This document shows positions 50,037 to 60,932 of a stretch of 64,000 nucleotides of DNA, one piece after another. A program made the translations under genes and the position numbers. Every line of letters begins with the position of its first letter. The first letter of the stretch is position 1. The notes beneath the pieces are model-generated. The model searched no databases. It was not told the DNA's origin and saw only the letters and a program-made list of their open reading frames with translations. The stretch is from Ferrigenium kumadai (GTDB taxonomy: Bacteria; Pseudomonadota; Gammaproteobacteria; Burkholderiales; Gallionellaceae). Where the stretch lies: the NCBI RefSeq assembly GCF_018324385.1, contig NZ_AP019536.1:1426001-1490000 (forward strand). The letters run 5' to 3'.

Positions 50037-50774
50037 TTAAGCCGCTCGCTGACGTCGTGCCTCGAACAGACAGATACCCGCGCTGACCGAGACGTTCAGG
50101 CTTTCCACGCTGCCCAGCATCGGGATGCGCACCAGTTCGTCGCAGGTCTCGCGTGTCAGGCGACGCAGGCCTTCGCCCTCCGCACCCAAGACCCAAGCCA
50201 GCGCGCCCTTGTGCTTGAAGCCGTGCAAGTCCTGCTCGGCCTCGCCCGCCGCACCCACCACCCAGATGTTGCGCTCCTGCAGTTCGCGCAGGGTGCGCGC
50301 AATGTTGGTGACGGTGATGTAAGGCACGGTCTCCGCCGCGCCGCAGGCGACCTTCTCCACCGTTGCGGTGATGCCGACCGCGCGGTCTTTCGGAGCGATC
50401 ACCGCGTGCACGCCGAAGGCATCGGCGCTGCGCAAACAGGCGCCCAAGTTGTGAGGGTCCTGCACGCCGTCCAACACCAGCAACAACGGCGGCTCCTCTA
50501 TCGTATCCAGCACGTCTTCCAGATGCTGCACTCGGCGCGCCGCATCGACGCGCGCCGCCACGCCCTGATGGCGCGTGCCGCCCGCCATGCCGTCGAGACG
50601 TTTCGCATCGACCGGAATCATGCGTACACCACTATCCTCGGCCAGCTTGATCAGGTCGCGCATGCGCGGATCGTTGCGCTGCGACTGCAGGTAGATCTCC
50701 AGCACGCCGTCCGGATTCTGGCGGATACGCGAAGTGACGGCGTGAAAGCCGTAGATGAGACGCAGGTCAGCCAT
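50037..50774 (-). CDS. rlmB: 23S rRNA (guanosine-2'-O-)-methyltransferase RlmB
   Basis: A 245-residue SPOUT methyltransferase starting [13 protein letters not shown] after GGAGG. Motifs: [49 protein letters not shown] and [13 protein letters not shown]. It methylates G2251 of 23S rRNA by E. coli numbering. It overlaps rnr by 8 bp. Its TAA stop coincides with the edge of a MITE-like element. Confidence 0.95.
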   Translation of the reverse strand: MADLRLIYGFHAVTSRIRQNPDGVLEIYLQSQRNDPRMRDLIKLAEDSGVRMIPVDAKRLDGMAGGTRHQGVAARVDAARRVQHLEDVLDTIEEPPLLLVLDGVQDPHNLGACLRSADAFGVHAVIAPKDRAVGITATVEKVACGAAETVPYITVTNIARTLRELQERNIWVVGAAGEAEQDLHGFKHKGALAWVLGAEGEGLRRLTRETCDELVRIPMLGSVESLNVSVSAGICLFEARRQRAA

Positions 50775-53052
50775 GCTTCTTCCCTCCGGAAGACTTCTTG
50801 GAGCCGGCCTTCTTCGGTGCCGTATTACCCCAGGCGCCCGCATTTAATTCCTTCCCGGACGCTGTCCCGCCCTTCTCCTCTTCTGCCTCTTCCTCGTGCA
50901 GCACGAAATCGACCTTGGTGCTTTCCATATCCACCTTCACCACACGCACCTGCAGGCGGTCGCCCAAGCGGTAGCGCTGGCCGGTGCGCTCGCCCAGCAT
51001 CTGGTGCTTGGCGGCATCGAAGTGGAAATAGTCCTTGCCCAGTTCGGACACATGCACCAGCCCCTCGACATACAGGTCGTCGAGCGAGACGAACAGGCCG
51101 AAGCCGGTGACCGACGAAACCGTGCCGGTGAACACGCTGCCGAGATGGTCGCGCATGTAGAAACACTTCAGCCAGGCCTCGACGTCTCGCGTGGCATCGT
51201 CGGCGCGGCGCTCGGTCATCGAGCAGTGCATCCCCAGCTCGGCCCATTTCTGCGCGGGCTTGTATTGTTTGCCCTGCAGCACCGCCTTGATGGCACGGTG
51301 GACCAGCAGGTCGGGATAGCGGCGGATCGGCGAGGTGAAGTGCGTGTAGGCCTCATAGCCCAGACCGAAGTGGCCGACGTTCTCCGGCTCATACTTGGCC
51401 TGTTTCAGCGAGCGCAGCATCACGGTCTGCAACAATCCATGATCCGGACGCCCCTTGATGCTCTTCAGCAGCTTGGAGTAATCCCCTGCCTGTGGCTCTT
51501 CGCCACCGCCCAGTTGCAGGCCGAACTCCTTGAGGAACTCGCGCAATGCTTCCAGCTTCTCCGGTGTCGGGCCTTCGTGGATGCGGTACAGCACGGTATG
51601 CTGGTTCGAGTGCAGGTAGTCCGCCGCGCAGACGTTGGCCGCCAGCATGCACTCCTCGATCAAACGGTGCGCGTCGTTGCGCACCACCGGCACGATGCGC
51701 TCGATCTTGCCCTTGTCGTTGAAGATCATCTGGGTCTCGACCGTCTCGAAGTCGATCGCACCGCGCTTCTCGCGCGCGTGCAGCAGCTTCTGGAACAACT
51801 CATAGAGATGCTGGATGTGCGGCAACACCGCGGCGAATTGCTTCGCTTCCGCGCCCTGCGGGTCGGCCAGCATCGCCGCCACCTGGTTGTAGGTCAGCCG
51901 CGCATGCGAGTGCATCACCGAGGGATAGAAGCGGTATTTGCCGATATCGCCCTTGCTGCTGATGTGCATGTCGCACACCATGCACAGGCGGTCCACCTGC
52001 GGGTTGAGCGAACACAGGCCGTTGGACAGTTCCTCCGGCAGCATCGGGATCACGCGGCGCGGGAAATACACCGAGTTGCCGCGGTTGATCGCCTCGCGGT
52101 CCAGTGCATCGCTGGTCTGCACATAATGGCTGACGTCAGCGATGGCCACCACCAGGCGATAGCCGCCCTTCTCAGGTTCGCAATACACCGCATCGTCGAA
52201 GTCGCGCGCGGTCTCGCCGTCGATGGTGACCAGCGGCAGGTTGCGGATGTCCTCGCGCCCTTCCCAATCGGCGGCCTTGACCTCGGGCGCAAAATGCTTG
52301 GCCTGCTTCTCCGCGTCCCTGGGGAACTCGTACGGCAGGTCGTGCTTGCGCAAGGCGATCTCGATCTCCATGCCGGGATCGGCGTAGTTGCCCAGCACCT
52401 GCACGATGCGGCCGATAGGCTGGGCATGCTTGTCCGGGTGTTTGAGGATCTCGAGGATCACCACCTGCCCGGCCTTGGCGCTGCCCGCCTCGCCCGGTGC
52501 GACCAGGATGTCCTGGCTGATGCGGCGATTTTCCGCCACCACGAACAGGATGCCGTGCTCCTCGTACAGGCGTCCGACCACGCGGCTGTTGGCGCGCTCC
52601 AGCACTTCGACGATCTTGCCTTCCGGACGACCGCGGCGGTCCACGCCGCTCTGACGCGCCATCACGACGTCGCCGTGCAGCACCTTGTGCATCTCCTTCT
52701 CGCTGAGGAACATGTCCGGGCTGCCGTCTTCCGGAACCAGGAAGCCAAAGCCGTCGGGATGTCCCTGCACCTTGCCCTTGACCAGGTCGAGCTTGTCCAC
52801 GATACAGATCGCGCGCTTGCGGTTGCGCATGACCTGTCCGTCTCGCTCCATCGCGCGCAGACGTCGGGAGAACAGGTCTTCCTCGTGCTCCTCTATCTGC
52901 AGCAATTGCAGCAACTCTTCCTCGCTGACCGGCCCGCCCTGCTCGCCCAGAATCTGCAAAATGAATTCGCGGCTGGGCAGCGGATGTTCGTATTGCTCGC
53001 GCTCGCGCTCGAGGTAGGGATCCTGCAAACGCACATTATTTTTCTTTTTCAT
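50767..53052 (-). CDS. rnr: Ribonuclease R
   Basis: From ATG 53052 the protein has 761 residues. It has an N-terminal helical/winged domain ([22 protein letters not shown]), cold-shock domains, the RNB catalytic core with [19 protein letters not shown] aspartates, an S1 domain ([21 protein letters not shown]) and a basic Lys/Gly/Ser-rich tail. It is a processive 3'-5' exonuclease for structured RNA. A TTG three codons earlier is too close to the AAGGA site. Confidence 0.96.
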   Translation of the reverse strand: MKKKNNVRLQDPYLEREREQYEHPLPSREFILQILGEQGGPVSEEELLQLLQIEEHEEDLFSRRLRAMERDGQVMRNRKRAICIVDKLDLVKGKVQGHPDGFGFLVPEDGSPDMFLSEKEMHKVLHGDVVMARQSGVDRRGRPEGKIVEVLERANSRVVGRLYEEHGILFVVAENRRISQDILVAPGEAGSAKAGQVVILEILKHPDKHAQPIGRIVQVLGNYADPGMEIEIALRKHDLPYEFPRDAEKQAKHFAPEVKAADWEGREDIRNLPLVTIDGETARDFDDAVYCEPEKGGYRLVVAIADVSHYVQTSDALDREAINRGNSVYFPRRVIPMLPEELSNGLCSLNPQVDRLCMVCDMHISSKGDIGKYRFYPSVMHSHARLTYNQVAAMLADPQGAEAKQFAAVLPHIQHLYELFQKLLHAREKRGAIDFETVETQMIFNDKGKIERIVPVVRNDAHRLIEECMLAANVCAADYLHSNQHTVLYRIHEGPTPEKLEALREFLKEFGLQLGGGEEPQAGDYSKLLKSIKGRPDHGLLQTVMLRSLKQAKYEPENVGHFGLGYEAYTHFTSPIRRYPDLLVHRAIKAVLQGKQYKPAQKWAELGMHCSMTERRADDATRDVEAWLKCFYMRDHLGSVFTGTVSSVTGFGLFVSLDDLYVEGLVHVSELGKDYFHFDAAKHQMLGERTGQRYRLGDRLQVRVVKVDMESTKVDFVLHEEEAEEEKGGTASGKELNAGAWGNTAPKKAGSKKSSGGKKHG

Positions 53053-53080
53053 TGACAACAAATCCTTCAGTAGTTAAATT
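53052..53080 (+). promoter_or_regulatory. Promoter of tRNA-Leu copy 1
   Basis: TTGACA (53052-53057) and TAAATT (53075-53080) are 17 bp apart, with the tRNA beginning 15 bp later. The -35 abuts the divergent rnr start codon, so the two transcription units may interfere. Confidence 0.75.
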
Positions 53081-53095
53081 GCGCGCCTTCGCATC

Positions 53096-53182
53096 GCCCA
53101 GATGGCGGAATTGGTAGACGCACTAGGTTCAGGTCCTAGCGGTGGCAACACTGTGGAGGTTCGAGTCCTCTTCTGGGCACCA
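53096..53182 (+). tRNA. tRNA-Leu (anticodon CAG), copy 1
   Basis: 87 nt including CCA. Acceptor arms GCCCAGA/TCTGGGC pair, the anticodon loop CTAGGTTCAGGTCCTAG gives CAG, the long variable arm is GGTGGCAACACTGTGG, and the T-arm has GGTTCGAGTCC. It is identical to the copy at 53583. Confidence 0.97.
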
Positions 53183-53190
53183 CATAGGCA

Positions 53191-53228
53191 ACGGCTCGCA
53201 TTCATGCGGGCCGTTTTCTTTTCTTTCC
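53191..53228 (+). terminator. Terminator of tRNA-Leu copy 1
   Basis: A 10-bp stem (ACGGCTCGCA / TGCGGGCCGT, one G-T pair) with loop TTCA is followed by a T-rich run from 53214. Confidence 0.9.
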
Positions 53229-53538
53229 CGGAAAGAGGGAAACCCACTTGTTTCATAAGACATCCGAGAACGAATGCCGGGGCCGCACTTGCGTGACCGA
53301 GCCCTCTTCCGAGCGCCACTAATAATGAGCAGCAGCCCCATGTTCCCATGAGGCTGTTCATTTCTGGAATTCTTTCTATACCAAACGATGCTTGCTCGCC
53401 TTTTGCTTCGCTGGTTACGTAATGAAGTGTCGCTGGATGCATGAAGGCCCGCATCATAACACAGTAAGCATGGCGCACCGGCATGCCCCCCCGATCGTCA
53501 CACATGGATCCTGCAAATGTGAATTATTCAATTTTTAA
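53229..53538. other. Spacer between the two tRNA-Leu units
   Basis: No gene is supported. At 53258-53319 it holds AGACATCCGAG and a degenerate echo of the tRNA 3' end (CCCTCTTCCGAGCGCCAC, 53302-53319) preceded by a segment similar to one after tRNA copy 2. The remainder is unremarkable. Confidence 0.55.
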
Positions 53539-53567
53539 TTGACAACAAGTCCATCGGTCATTAAAGT
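53539..53567 (+). promoter_or_regulatory. Promoter of tRNA-Leu copy 2
   Basis: TTGACA (53539-53544) and TAAAGT (53562-53567) are 17 bp apart. This is the duplicated counterpart of the promoter 487 bp upstream, with several spacer changes and one -10 change. Confidence 0.75.
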
Positions 53568-53582
53568 GCGCGCCTTCGCATC

Positions 53583-53669
53583 GCCCAGATGGCGGAATTG
53601 GTAGACGCACTAGGTTCAGGTCCTAGCGGTGGCAACACTGTGGAGGTTCGAGTCCTCTTCTGGGCACCA
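53583..53669 (+). tRNA. tRNA-Leu (anticodon CAG), copy 2
   Basis: 87 nt including CCA, identical in sequence to the copy 487 bp upstream, with its own promoter and terminator. Confidence 0.97.
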
Positions 53670-53677
53670 TATAGGCA

Positions 53678-53709
53678 ACGGCTCGCATTCATGCGGGCCG
53701 TTTTCTTTT
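53678..53709 (+). terminator. Terminator of tRNA-Leu copy 2
   Basis: The same 10-bp stem and TTCA loop as after copy 1, followed by a T-run from 53701. Confidence 0.9.
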
Positions 53710-53876
53710 ACAGCCCGGAAAGCGAAGCACCTGCGTGCTTCGCGACAGGACTCGAAAGACATCCGAGCAGCGTGGTTATTGCCGCTTTAGCGGCTTTACA
53801 GCCACGGCGCACCCTTCTGCGGGTGCAGCGGATACCGGGGTCGCGCTCGTGTGACCGGATCCTCTTCTGGGCACCA
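53710..53876 (+). repeat. Echo of the tRNA-Leu 3' end in the spacer before purA
   Basis: TCCTCTTCTGGGCACCA (53860-53876) repeats exactly the last 17 nt of tRNA-Leu, with AGACATCCGAG at 53758-53768. The 42 bp around it resemble the spacer segment after tRNA copy 1. It cannot fold as a tRNA. It could be a decayed third tRNA copy or an integration-site remnant; no integrase is in the window. Confidence 0.6.
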
Positions 53877-53910
53877 ATGACAAAGGCCCACATATGTGGG
53901 CCTTTGTCAT
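53877..53910. terminator. 34-bp perfect palindrome, probable terminator for purA
   Basis: The two 17-nt halves (ATGACAAAGGCCCACAT and its complement) are perfectly complementary with no spacer. On the minus strand it lies 76 bp beyond the purA stop. The flanking T-tract is weak, so it may be a bidirectional or processing hairpin. Confidence 0.6.
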
Positions 53911-53986
53911 ATCCGCAGAACATACTGCACAAAAAATACGCACCGCAAACTTCGCGATGCGTAACGATTTCCCCGACTACAACGAC

Positions 53987-55312
<1,326 letters not shown>

Positions 55313-55321
55313 TTAACAATC

Positions 55322-56479
55322 TTAAAGAGCGGCGACTTGCCAGACGCCATCGCGCAATACAAGTTCGCGGTCGCACTGCAACTCGGTGCGCAACGCCTTG
55401 TCCCCAAGCAGATCCACCACCACCGCCTCGCCCGCCGCGCGCAATTGCGCGATCTTGTCGCTCAATGCTGCGTCATCGAGCAGCGGCGCGCAAATTCCCA
55501 AGCAAGCCGTTTGCCGCGGCAGCAGGCTGTACAACTGGCGCAGATCCATACTGAAACCGGTGGCGGCACGGACGCGCCCGAAACTCTTGCCGAGCTCGTC
55601 GTAACGACCGCCCAGGGCGATCGCATCGTGGCTGCCCGCGTGATAGGCAGCGAACACCATGCCGCTGTGATAGTGATAACCGCGCAGATCGGCGAGGTCG
55701 ATACCGACACGCGAGACCAGCGGCTGCAGGTCGGCGGCAGCCGTCTGCAGCGCATCCAGCGCGGCGCGGACCTCGGGATAATCCGGCAACTGCCGGCGCG
55801 CACGCGCCAGCACTTCGGCACACTCGCCATACAGCGACGGCAACGCCAGCAAAGCATCACGCAGGGCCGCATCCAGGGGCTGCACCAAGGCTTGCAGCGC
55901 TGCGGTGTCCTTGCCCTGCAGCGCGGCGAACAATTCGTTTTCCAGTTCCCTGTCGAGGCCGGCATGATTCACCAGGGCGCGGAACACGCCGACATGCCCG
56001 AGGTCGAGATGCACGTTATCGACGCCCAGCAAGGCCAGCGCCTGCAGCATCAACCGCTGAATCTCCAGATCGCTCTCCAGCCCGCTGTGACCATACAGTT
56101 CGGCGCCAATCTGCAGCAACTCACGGGTGCGCGTCAGGCCGACCGGTTGGGTATGCAGCACACTGCCCGCGTAACACAAACGAGCCACGCCCTGACGGTT
56201 GAGCAGGTGCGCGTCGATGCGCGCCACCTGAGGGGTGATGTCGGCACGCAGCGCCAGGGTGCGGCCGCTCAGCTGGTCGACCAGCTTGAAGGTACGCAAA
56301 TCCACATCGCGACTGTCGTCGAGCAGCAAGGACTCGGCGTACTCAAGAAGCGGGGGCGCGACCAGCTGATAGCCGTGGCCGCGCATCAGTTCGAGGAACT
56401 GAGCACGCATCCGCTCGACACGCCACGCCTCCTCGGGGAGCATGTCCTGTATGTATTCCGGTAACAACCAATTCGGCAT
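55322..56479 (-). CDS. hisZ: ATP phosphoribosyltransferase regulatory subunit HisZ
   Basis: A 385-residue HisRS-like paralogue beginning NWLLPEYIQDMLPEEAWRVE. It keeps class II synthetase-like segments (LALRADITPQVARIDAHLL, TRELLQIGAELYGHSG, AIALGGRYDELGKSFG) but lacks the anticodon-binding domain. It activates the short form of HisG in histidine biosynthesis. hisG itself is not in the window. Confidence 0.93.
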   Translation of the reverse strand: MPNWLLPEYIQDMLPEEAWRVERMRAQFLELMRGHGYQLVAPPLLEYAESLLLDDSRDVDLRTFKLVDQLSGRTLALRADITPQVARIDAHLLNRQGVARLCYAGSVLHTQPVGLTRTRELLQIGAELYGHSGLESDLEIQRLMLQALALLGVDNVHLDLGHVGVFRALVNHAGLDRELENELFAALQGKDTAALQALVQPLDAALRDALLALPSLYGECAEVLARARRQLPDYPEVRAALDALQTAAADLQPLVSRVGIDLADLRGYHYHSGMVFAAYHAGSHDAIALGGRYDELGKSFGRVRAATGFSMDLRQLYSLLPRQTACLGICAPLLDDAALSDKIAQLRAAGEAVVVDLLGDKALRTELQCDRELVLRDGVWQVAAL

Positions 56480-56665
56480 TTATTTCACCCAATAAATCAG
56501 CAGCAGGCCGCTCAGCATCAGCGTCAGACCGAGAAAGCGCAATTGCCCGTCCTGAAATTGCGCCAGTTTGTGCAGCGTTTCACGCCAGGTGGAGGGAAAC
56601 AGAAACGGCATCATGCCTTCGAGCACCAACATCAACCCCAGCGACATCCACAAGTACTCAAGCAC
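56480..56665 (-). CDS. DUF2065 small membrane protein
   Basis: A 61-residue protein with two membrane helices: WMSLGLMLVLEGMMPFLFP, a short loop with WRETLHKLAQFQDGQLRFLG, then LTLMLSGLLLIYWV. The frame starts with GTG at 56665; an ATG at 56647 is possible. This family regularly sits between hflC and hisZ in Betaproteobacteria. Function unknown. Confidence 0.85.
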   Translation of the reverse strand: MLEYLWMSLGLMLVLEGMMPFLFPSTWRETLHKLAQFQDGQLRFLGLTLMLSGLLLIYWVK

Positions 56666-56680
56666 GACACGACGCCGGCA

Positions 56681-57568
56681 TCACTTGCCGGACTTGACCG
56701 ACTTTCCGGAGCTCTTCAGGTACTTGAAGAACGACGAACTCGGGTCCAGCACCATCACATCGCTCTTGTTCTTGAAGGTCTGCTTGTAGGCTTCCAGACT
56801 GCGATAGAACGAATAGAACTCTGCGTTGCGGCCGAACGCTGCAGAATAGATCGCGGACGCGCGGGCATCGCCCTCGCCCTTGGTCTTCTGCGCATCGCGG
56901 TAGGCCTCGGCCAGGATCACTTCGCGCTGCTTGTCGGCATCGGCCTTGATCTTTTCGCCCTCGGCGGCGCCGGATGCGCGCAACTCATTGGCCACGCGTT
57001 TGCGCTCGGCATCCATGCGGCGATAGACCGACTCGCTGATCTCCGTCGGGAAATCGACGCGTTTCAGGCGCACGTCCAGCACCTCGACGCCGATCTTGCG
57101 CGCGTCGGCATCGGCCTTGGTGCGCAGCACTTCCATGATCTTGTCGCGTTCGCCGGACACCACCTCGTGGATGGTGCGCTTGCCGAACTCCTCGCGCATA
57201 CTGGAGTTGACCGTCTGCATCAAACGGGTTTTGGCTCGCACCTCATCGCCGCCCACGCTGACGTAGTATTGCTTCACGTCCACGATGCGCCACTTGATGA
57301 AGGAATCCACCAGCACGTTCTTCTTCTCGGCAGTGATGAAACGCTCCGGTTCGGTGGTATCCAGCGTCAGGATGCGCGAGTCGAAATAGCGCACGTTCTG
57401 CATCAGCGGCACCTTGAAATACAGCCCTGGCTCGGTCTTGACGCTGACCACCTCGCCCAGCTGGAACACGATCGCATTCTGGCGCTGGTCGACCATGTAT
57501 ACGCTCATGCTCAACAGGATCAATGCGGCAACCGCGCCGATCAGGATGTTACCGATATTCTTGTCCAT
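56681..57568 (-). CDS. hflC: FtsH modulator HflC (SPFH/prohibitin family)
   Basis: A 295-residue protein: an N-terminal membrane anchor (IGNILIGAVAALILLSMSVY), the SPFH domain (MVDQRQNAIVFQLGEVV), a coiled coil rich in Ala/Glu/Lys and FYSFYRSLEAYKQTF. With HflK it forms the cage around FtsH protease. The start overlaps the hflK stop (TAATG). Confidence 0.95.
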   Translation of the reverse strand: MDKNIGNILIGAVAALILLSMSVYMVDQRQNAIVFQLGEVVSVKTEPGLYFKVPLMQNVRYFDSRILTLDTTEPERFITAEKKNVLVDSFIKWRIVDVKQYYVSVGGDEVRAKTRLMQTVNSSMREEFGKRTIHEVVSGERDKIMEVLRTKADADARKIGVEVLDVRLKRVDFPTEISESVYRRMDAERKRVANELRASGAAEGEKIKADADKQREVILAEAYRDAQKTKGEGDARASAIYSAAFGRNAEFYSFYRSLEAYKQTFKNKSDVMVLDPSSSFFKYLKSSGKSVKSGK

Positions 57569-58755
57569 TAGCGTGCCTCCCGGTCGCGGCCCAGCAGCAG
57601 CGAATCGCGCGCGCGCTGTGCCGCGTTGTTATCGCTGGACTGCGTAGTGGCAGGTGCAGGCGCGGGTGCTGCAACCGCCTCTCCTGCCGCGCCAGCGACA
57701 CGTGTACTCTCGATCAGTTTATCCAGCGGCAGATACAGCAGGCTGTTGCCGTTCTTCTGGTCCACCAGCACCTTGCTGACATTGCTCAACACCTGCTGCT
57801 GCATATCCAGGAACATGCGTTCGCGAGTCACGGCAGGCGCCTTTTCGTACTCGACGAGGATCTGCTTGAAGCGGCTTGCATCGCCCTCGGCATTGGCGAT
57901 CACGCTCGCCTTGTAGCCTTCCGCTTCCTGTATCAGGCGTGCCGCCGTACCGCGTGCGCGCGGCACCACGTCGTTCGCATAAGCCTGGCCTTCGTTCTTC
58001 TGACGCTCGCGATCCTGCCCGGCCTTCACCGCATCGTCGAACGCGGCCTGCACCTGCTCGGGCGGTTGCGCGTTCTGCATGGTCAGTTTGCTGATCACGA
58101 TACCGGACTTGTAGCGATCCAGGATGTCCTGCATCAGCTTGGTCGCCGAGGCGGCCACCTGCTCGCGCCCTTCATAGAGCACGAAGTCCATCTTGTTCTT
58201 GCCGACCACTTCGCGGATCGCGGTTTCCGCCGCCTGGCGCACGTTCTCGTCCGGCGCGCGGTTGTTGAACAGGTAATCGGAGGGATCCTTCAGGAAATAC
58301 TGCACAGCGAACTGGATGTCGATGATGTTTTCGTCGTCGGTAAGCATCAGCGACTCTTTCAGCATCTTGTTCTTGACGTTCTCGCGGTAGCCCACTTCCA
58401 CTGTCCGGACCTGGCTGAGGTTGACCACCTCCACTGTCTCAATGGGGAATGGCAGATGCCAGCGAGGGCCGGGCTGCGTTGCCTCGACCAGCTTGCCGAA
58501 GCGCAGCACGACACCGCGCTGTCCTTCATTCACGATATAGAAGCCGCTGCCCACCCAGATCAGCGCAGCGATCACGACGATGAGTCCGATGCCCCCGCCG
58601 AAACCCTGCCCCGGAGTGCCGCCGCCGGACTTGTCGGAGCCGCCCTTGCCGCCCATCATGCCGGAGACCTTCGCGTTGAGCTTGCGCATCAACTCTTCCA
58701 GATCGGGCGGGCCGCCGCTGTTCTTGTTACCCCATTGCGGATCATTCAATCCCAT
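57568..58755 (-). CDS. hflK: FtsH modulator HflK (SPFH/prohibitin family)
   Basis: A 395-residue protein with a Gly-rich N-terminus (PQWGNKNSGGPPDLEELMRK), a membrane anchor (GLIVVIAALIWVGSGFYIV), the SPFH domain (NEGQRGVVLRFGKLVEATQPG) and a C-terminal Ala/Pro tail. It is the partner of HflC. It lies 12 bp after hflX. Confidence 0.95.
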   Translation of the reverse strand: MGLNDPQWGNKNSGGPPDLEELMRKLNAKVSGMMGGKGGSDKSGGGTPGQGFGGGIGLIVVIAALIWVGSGFYIVNEGQRGVVLRFGKLVEATQPGPRWHLPFPIETVEVVNLSQVRTVEVGYRENVKNKMLKESLMLTDDENIIDIQFAVQYFLKDPSDYLFNNRAPDENVRQAAETAIREVVGKNKMDFVLYEGREQVAASATKLMQDILDRYKSGIVISKLTMQNAQPPEQVQAAFDDAVKAGQDRERQKNEGQAYANDVVPRARGTAARLIQEAEGYKASVIANAEGDASRFKQILVEYEKAPAVTRERMFLDMQQQVLSNVSKVLVDQKNGNSLLYLPLDKLIESTRVAGAAGEAVAAPAPAPATTQSSDNNAAQRARDSLLLGRDREAR

Positions 58756-58767
58756 AGTCCATCCTAC

Positions 58768-59949
58768 TCAGTTGTTAAGCGGGTGCCATTCCTGTACAGG
58801 CTCTTCCACTGCCTCGGCATCGCGGACTTCCACCAGAGCCGCGCGCAAATCGTCCAGCCCCGTGCCGGTTTTGGCACTCAAACGAATGGCGGCGATTCTA
58901 CCATATTCGTCGCGTTCGATACCCGGCGCGACGTCCTGCAGATCGATCTTGTTCAGCACCAGAATCTGCGGAATATCCTGCGCGCCGATCTCCTCCAGCA
59001 CCTTGTTCACCTCGGCGACCTGCGCGTCCCGATTGGCGTTGTTCGCGTCCACGACATGCAGGAGCAGATCGGCCTGTATCGTTTCCTCCAACGTGCTGCG
59101 GAATGCCGCGACCAGCGAATGCGGCAGGTGACGAATGAAACCGACGGTATCCGATAGCACCACCTCCTGCCCCCGCGCGGCCGTCGGCAGCTGCGCAGAC
59201 TCCTCGATTTCATCTGCCGGGCCTTCCAGATAGATGCGCCTGGAGGTCGTATCCAGCGTCGCGAACAGCTGGTTCGCGGCATAGACATTGGCCTTGGTCA
59301 GAGCATTGAACAGCGTGGACTTGCCGGCATTGGTGTAGCCGACGATGGACACCGACAGCACCTCGCCGCGATTACGTGCACGGCGCTGCACCTGACGATG
59401 CCGCCGCGACTTCTCGAGACGCTCCTTCAGCAGATGCACCCGCTTGTCCAGCTTGCGGCGATCCAATTCCAGCTTGGTCTCGCCGGGGCCGCGCGCACCC
59501 ACCGCGTGTTTCTGTTGCCCCATGTCGGTATTCATACCGACCAACCGGGTGGCGAGATAGCGGAGTTGCGCCAACTCCACCTGCACCTTGCCTTCGTGGC
59601 TTTGCGCGCGCTGCGCGAAGATATCCAGGATCAACATGGTGCGATCGATCACGCGCACGCCGAGCTTCGAAGTGAGATTGCGCATCTGCGCAGGAGACAG
59701 ATCGTGATTGAAGATGACGACATCGGCCTCGTGCACAGAGAGCGCCTCGGCGATCTCTTCCACCTTGCCGCTGCCCGCGAACAGGGCGGGATCGGGGCGC
59801 TGCCGCTTGCCTTCGATGATCGCCAGCGTGCTTACGCCGGCGGTCTCCGCCAGCAGGCGCAACTCCTCCAAGCTTTCAGCATAATCCGGTTCACCGAGAT
59901 CGAGACTGACCAATACTGCGGTTTCAGAACCGGCTGTTTTCTGCTGCAT
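58768..59949 (-). CDS. hflX: Ribosome-associated GTPase HflX
   Basis: A 393-residue protein with an N-terminal HflX domain (NHDLSPAQMRNLTSKLGVRV), the segment GARGPGETKLELDRR and the G domain with Walker A GYTNAGKSTLF, DTVGFIRHLPH and NKIDL. It splits stalled ribosomes under heat stress in E. coli. Its start overlaps the hfq stop (TAATG). Confidence 0.96.
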   Translation of the reverse strand: MQQKTAGSETAVLVSLDLGEPDYAESLEELRLLAETAGVSTLAIIEGKRQRPDPALFAGSGKVEEIAEALSVHEADVVIFNHDLSPAQMRNLTSKLGVRVIDRTMLILDIFAQRAQSHEGKVQVELAQLRYLATRLVGMNTDMGQQKHAVGARGPGETKLELDRRKLDKRVHLLKERLEKSRRHRQVQRRARNRGEVLSVSIVGYTNAGKSTLFNALTKANVYAANQLFATLDTTSRRIYLEGPADEIEESAQLPTAARGQEVVLSDTVGFIRHLPHSLVAAFRSTLEETIQADLLLHVVDANNANRDAQVAEVNKVLEEIGAQDIPQILVLNKIDLQDVAPGIERDEYGRIAAIRLSAKTGTGLDDLRAALVEVRDAEAVEEPVQEWHPLNN

Positions 59950-60182
59950 TACTCGGCGAAGTCGTAGGGGATGGTGACCGCGCGAGCCGGAACGATGGTG
60001 GAAATGGCATGCTTGTATACCATCTGAGTGACGGTATTCTTCAGCAGTACCACATACTGGTCGAACGATTCGACCTGCCCCTGCAGCTTGATGCCGTTCA
60101 CCAGGTAAATGGCGACCTGCACATGCTCTTTACGCAGGGTATTGAGAAACGGGTCTTGCAACTGCTGTCCTTTTGCACTCAT
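59949..60182 (-). CDS. hfq: RNA chaperone Hfq
   Basis: A 77-residue Hfq: [20 protein letters not shown] (Sm1) and the [12 protein letters not shown]m2 motif, with a short C-terminal tail. It forms the hexamer that pairs small RNAs with mRNAs. It heads the hfq-hflX-hflK-hflC operon. Confidence 0.97.
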   Translation of the reverse strand: MSAKGQQLQDPFLNTLRKEHVQVAIYLVNGIKLQGQVESFDQYVVLLKNTVTQMVYKHAISTIVPARAVTIPYDFAE

Positions 60183-60326
60183 GTTATTGCTCTTATCGGT
60201 TAGGAACGGGTAGGCACTTTACTGGATTCCAGTACGGCTGTGAACCACAGTTTACCGCAAAAACCATCCGGCAAACATCAGTTTGCCACTTTACCAACGG
60301 CCGCCCGGCAAAATCGCGGCTCGCCC

Positions 60327-60932
60327 CTAGAGCACGTTTGTCTGGTACTTCCGGTAATAATCCAGCACCTTGGGCACATAAGCTACCGTCTCGCGGTTGG
60401 GCGGGATGCGGTAGCCATTCCTCACGACCGCATTTTCCCCCGCGTTGTAGGCCGCCAGCGCCAGACTGACGTCGTTGTTGAACCTTTTCAACAGATCGCG
60501 CAGACACTTCGCGCCGCCGTGGAGATTCTGCACAGGATCGAGCGCATCGGCTACTCCATAACGTTTCGCAGTGACCGGCATGAGTTGCATCAGCCCGGCG
60601 GCCCCCTTCTTCGAAACGGCATTTGGACTGTAGCGGGATTCCACCGAGATCACGGCATGGAGCAGCGCACTGTCCAGACCGTAAGTATGTGCCACGTCAT
60701 CGACAAGGCGGTCATATTGCGCCTTGCGTGCCAACGCAGCCGGAGGGCTGCCGGTATCGGGCTCCGCCTCGTCCTGCCCCTTGACCAGGACCTTATAGCG
60801 ACTGTCCGTCGGCATGTTGCTCAAATTCACTGCCCCATCGTCGGCAACGAAGGTATAGATGTTCGCCCACACCGGTTGCAGCAGGCAAAGGCCGAATACA
60901 AAGTAAGTTGGCACACTCCAAAGCAATCGCAT
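60327..60932 (-). CDS. Secreted lytic transglycosylase (SLT domain)
   Basis: A 201-residue protein with a signal peptide (cut near QPVWA-NIY), a short N-terminal DUF4124-like part (IYTFVADDGAVNLSNMP) and an SLT domain. The catalytic Glu lies in LHAVISVESRYSPNAVSKKGAAGLMQLMP, with NLHGGAKCLRDLL and ALAAYNAGENAV. It cleaves peptidoglycan glycan strands in the periplasm and may assist the neighbouring secretion or pilus apparatus. Confidence 0.9.
   Translation of the reverse strand: MRLLWSVPTYFVFGLCLLQPVWANIYTFVADDGAVNLSNMPTDSRYKVLVKGQDEAEPDTGSPPAALARKAQYDRLVDDVAHTYGLDSALLHAVISVESRYSPNAVSKKGAAGLMQLMPVTAKRYGVADALDPVQNLHGGAKCLRDLLKRFNNDVSLALAAYNAGENAVVRNGYRIPPNRETVAYVPKVLDYYRKYQTNVL

Noticed and set aside
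50896..53055. A 719-codon open frame opposite rnr
   Set aside because: RNase R on the other strand is certain. The composition (His/Gln/Val-rich) is a reverse-frame artefact.
53052..53910. Prophage or genomic island at tRNA-Leu
   Set aside because: Only the tRNA-tail echo suggests integration; there is no integrase, phage gene or composition change in the interval.
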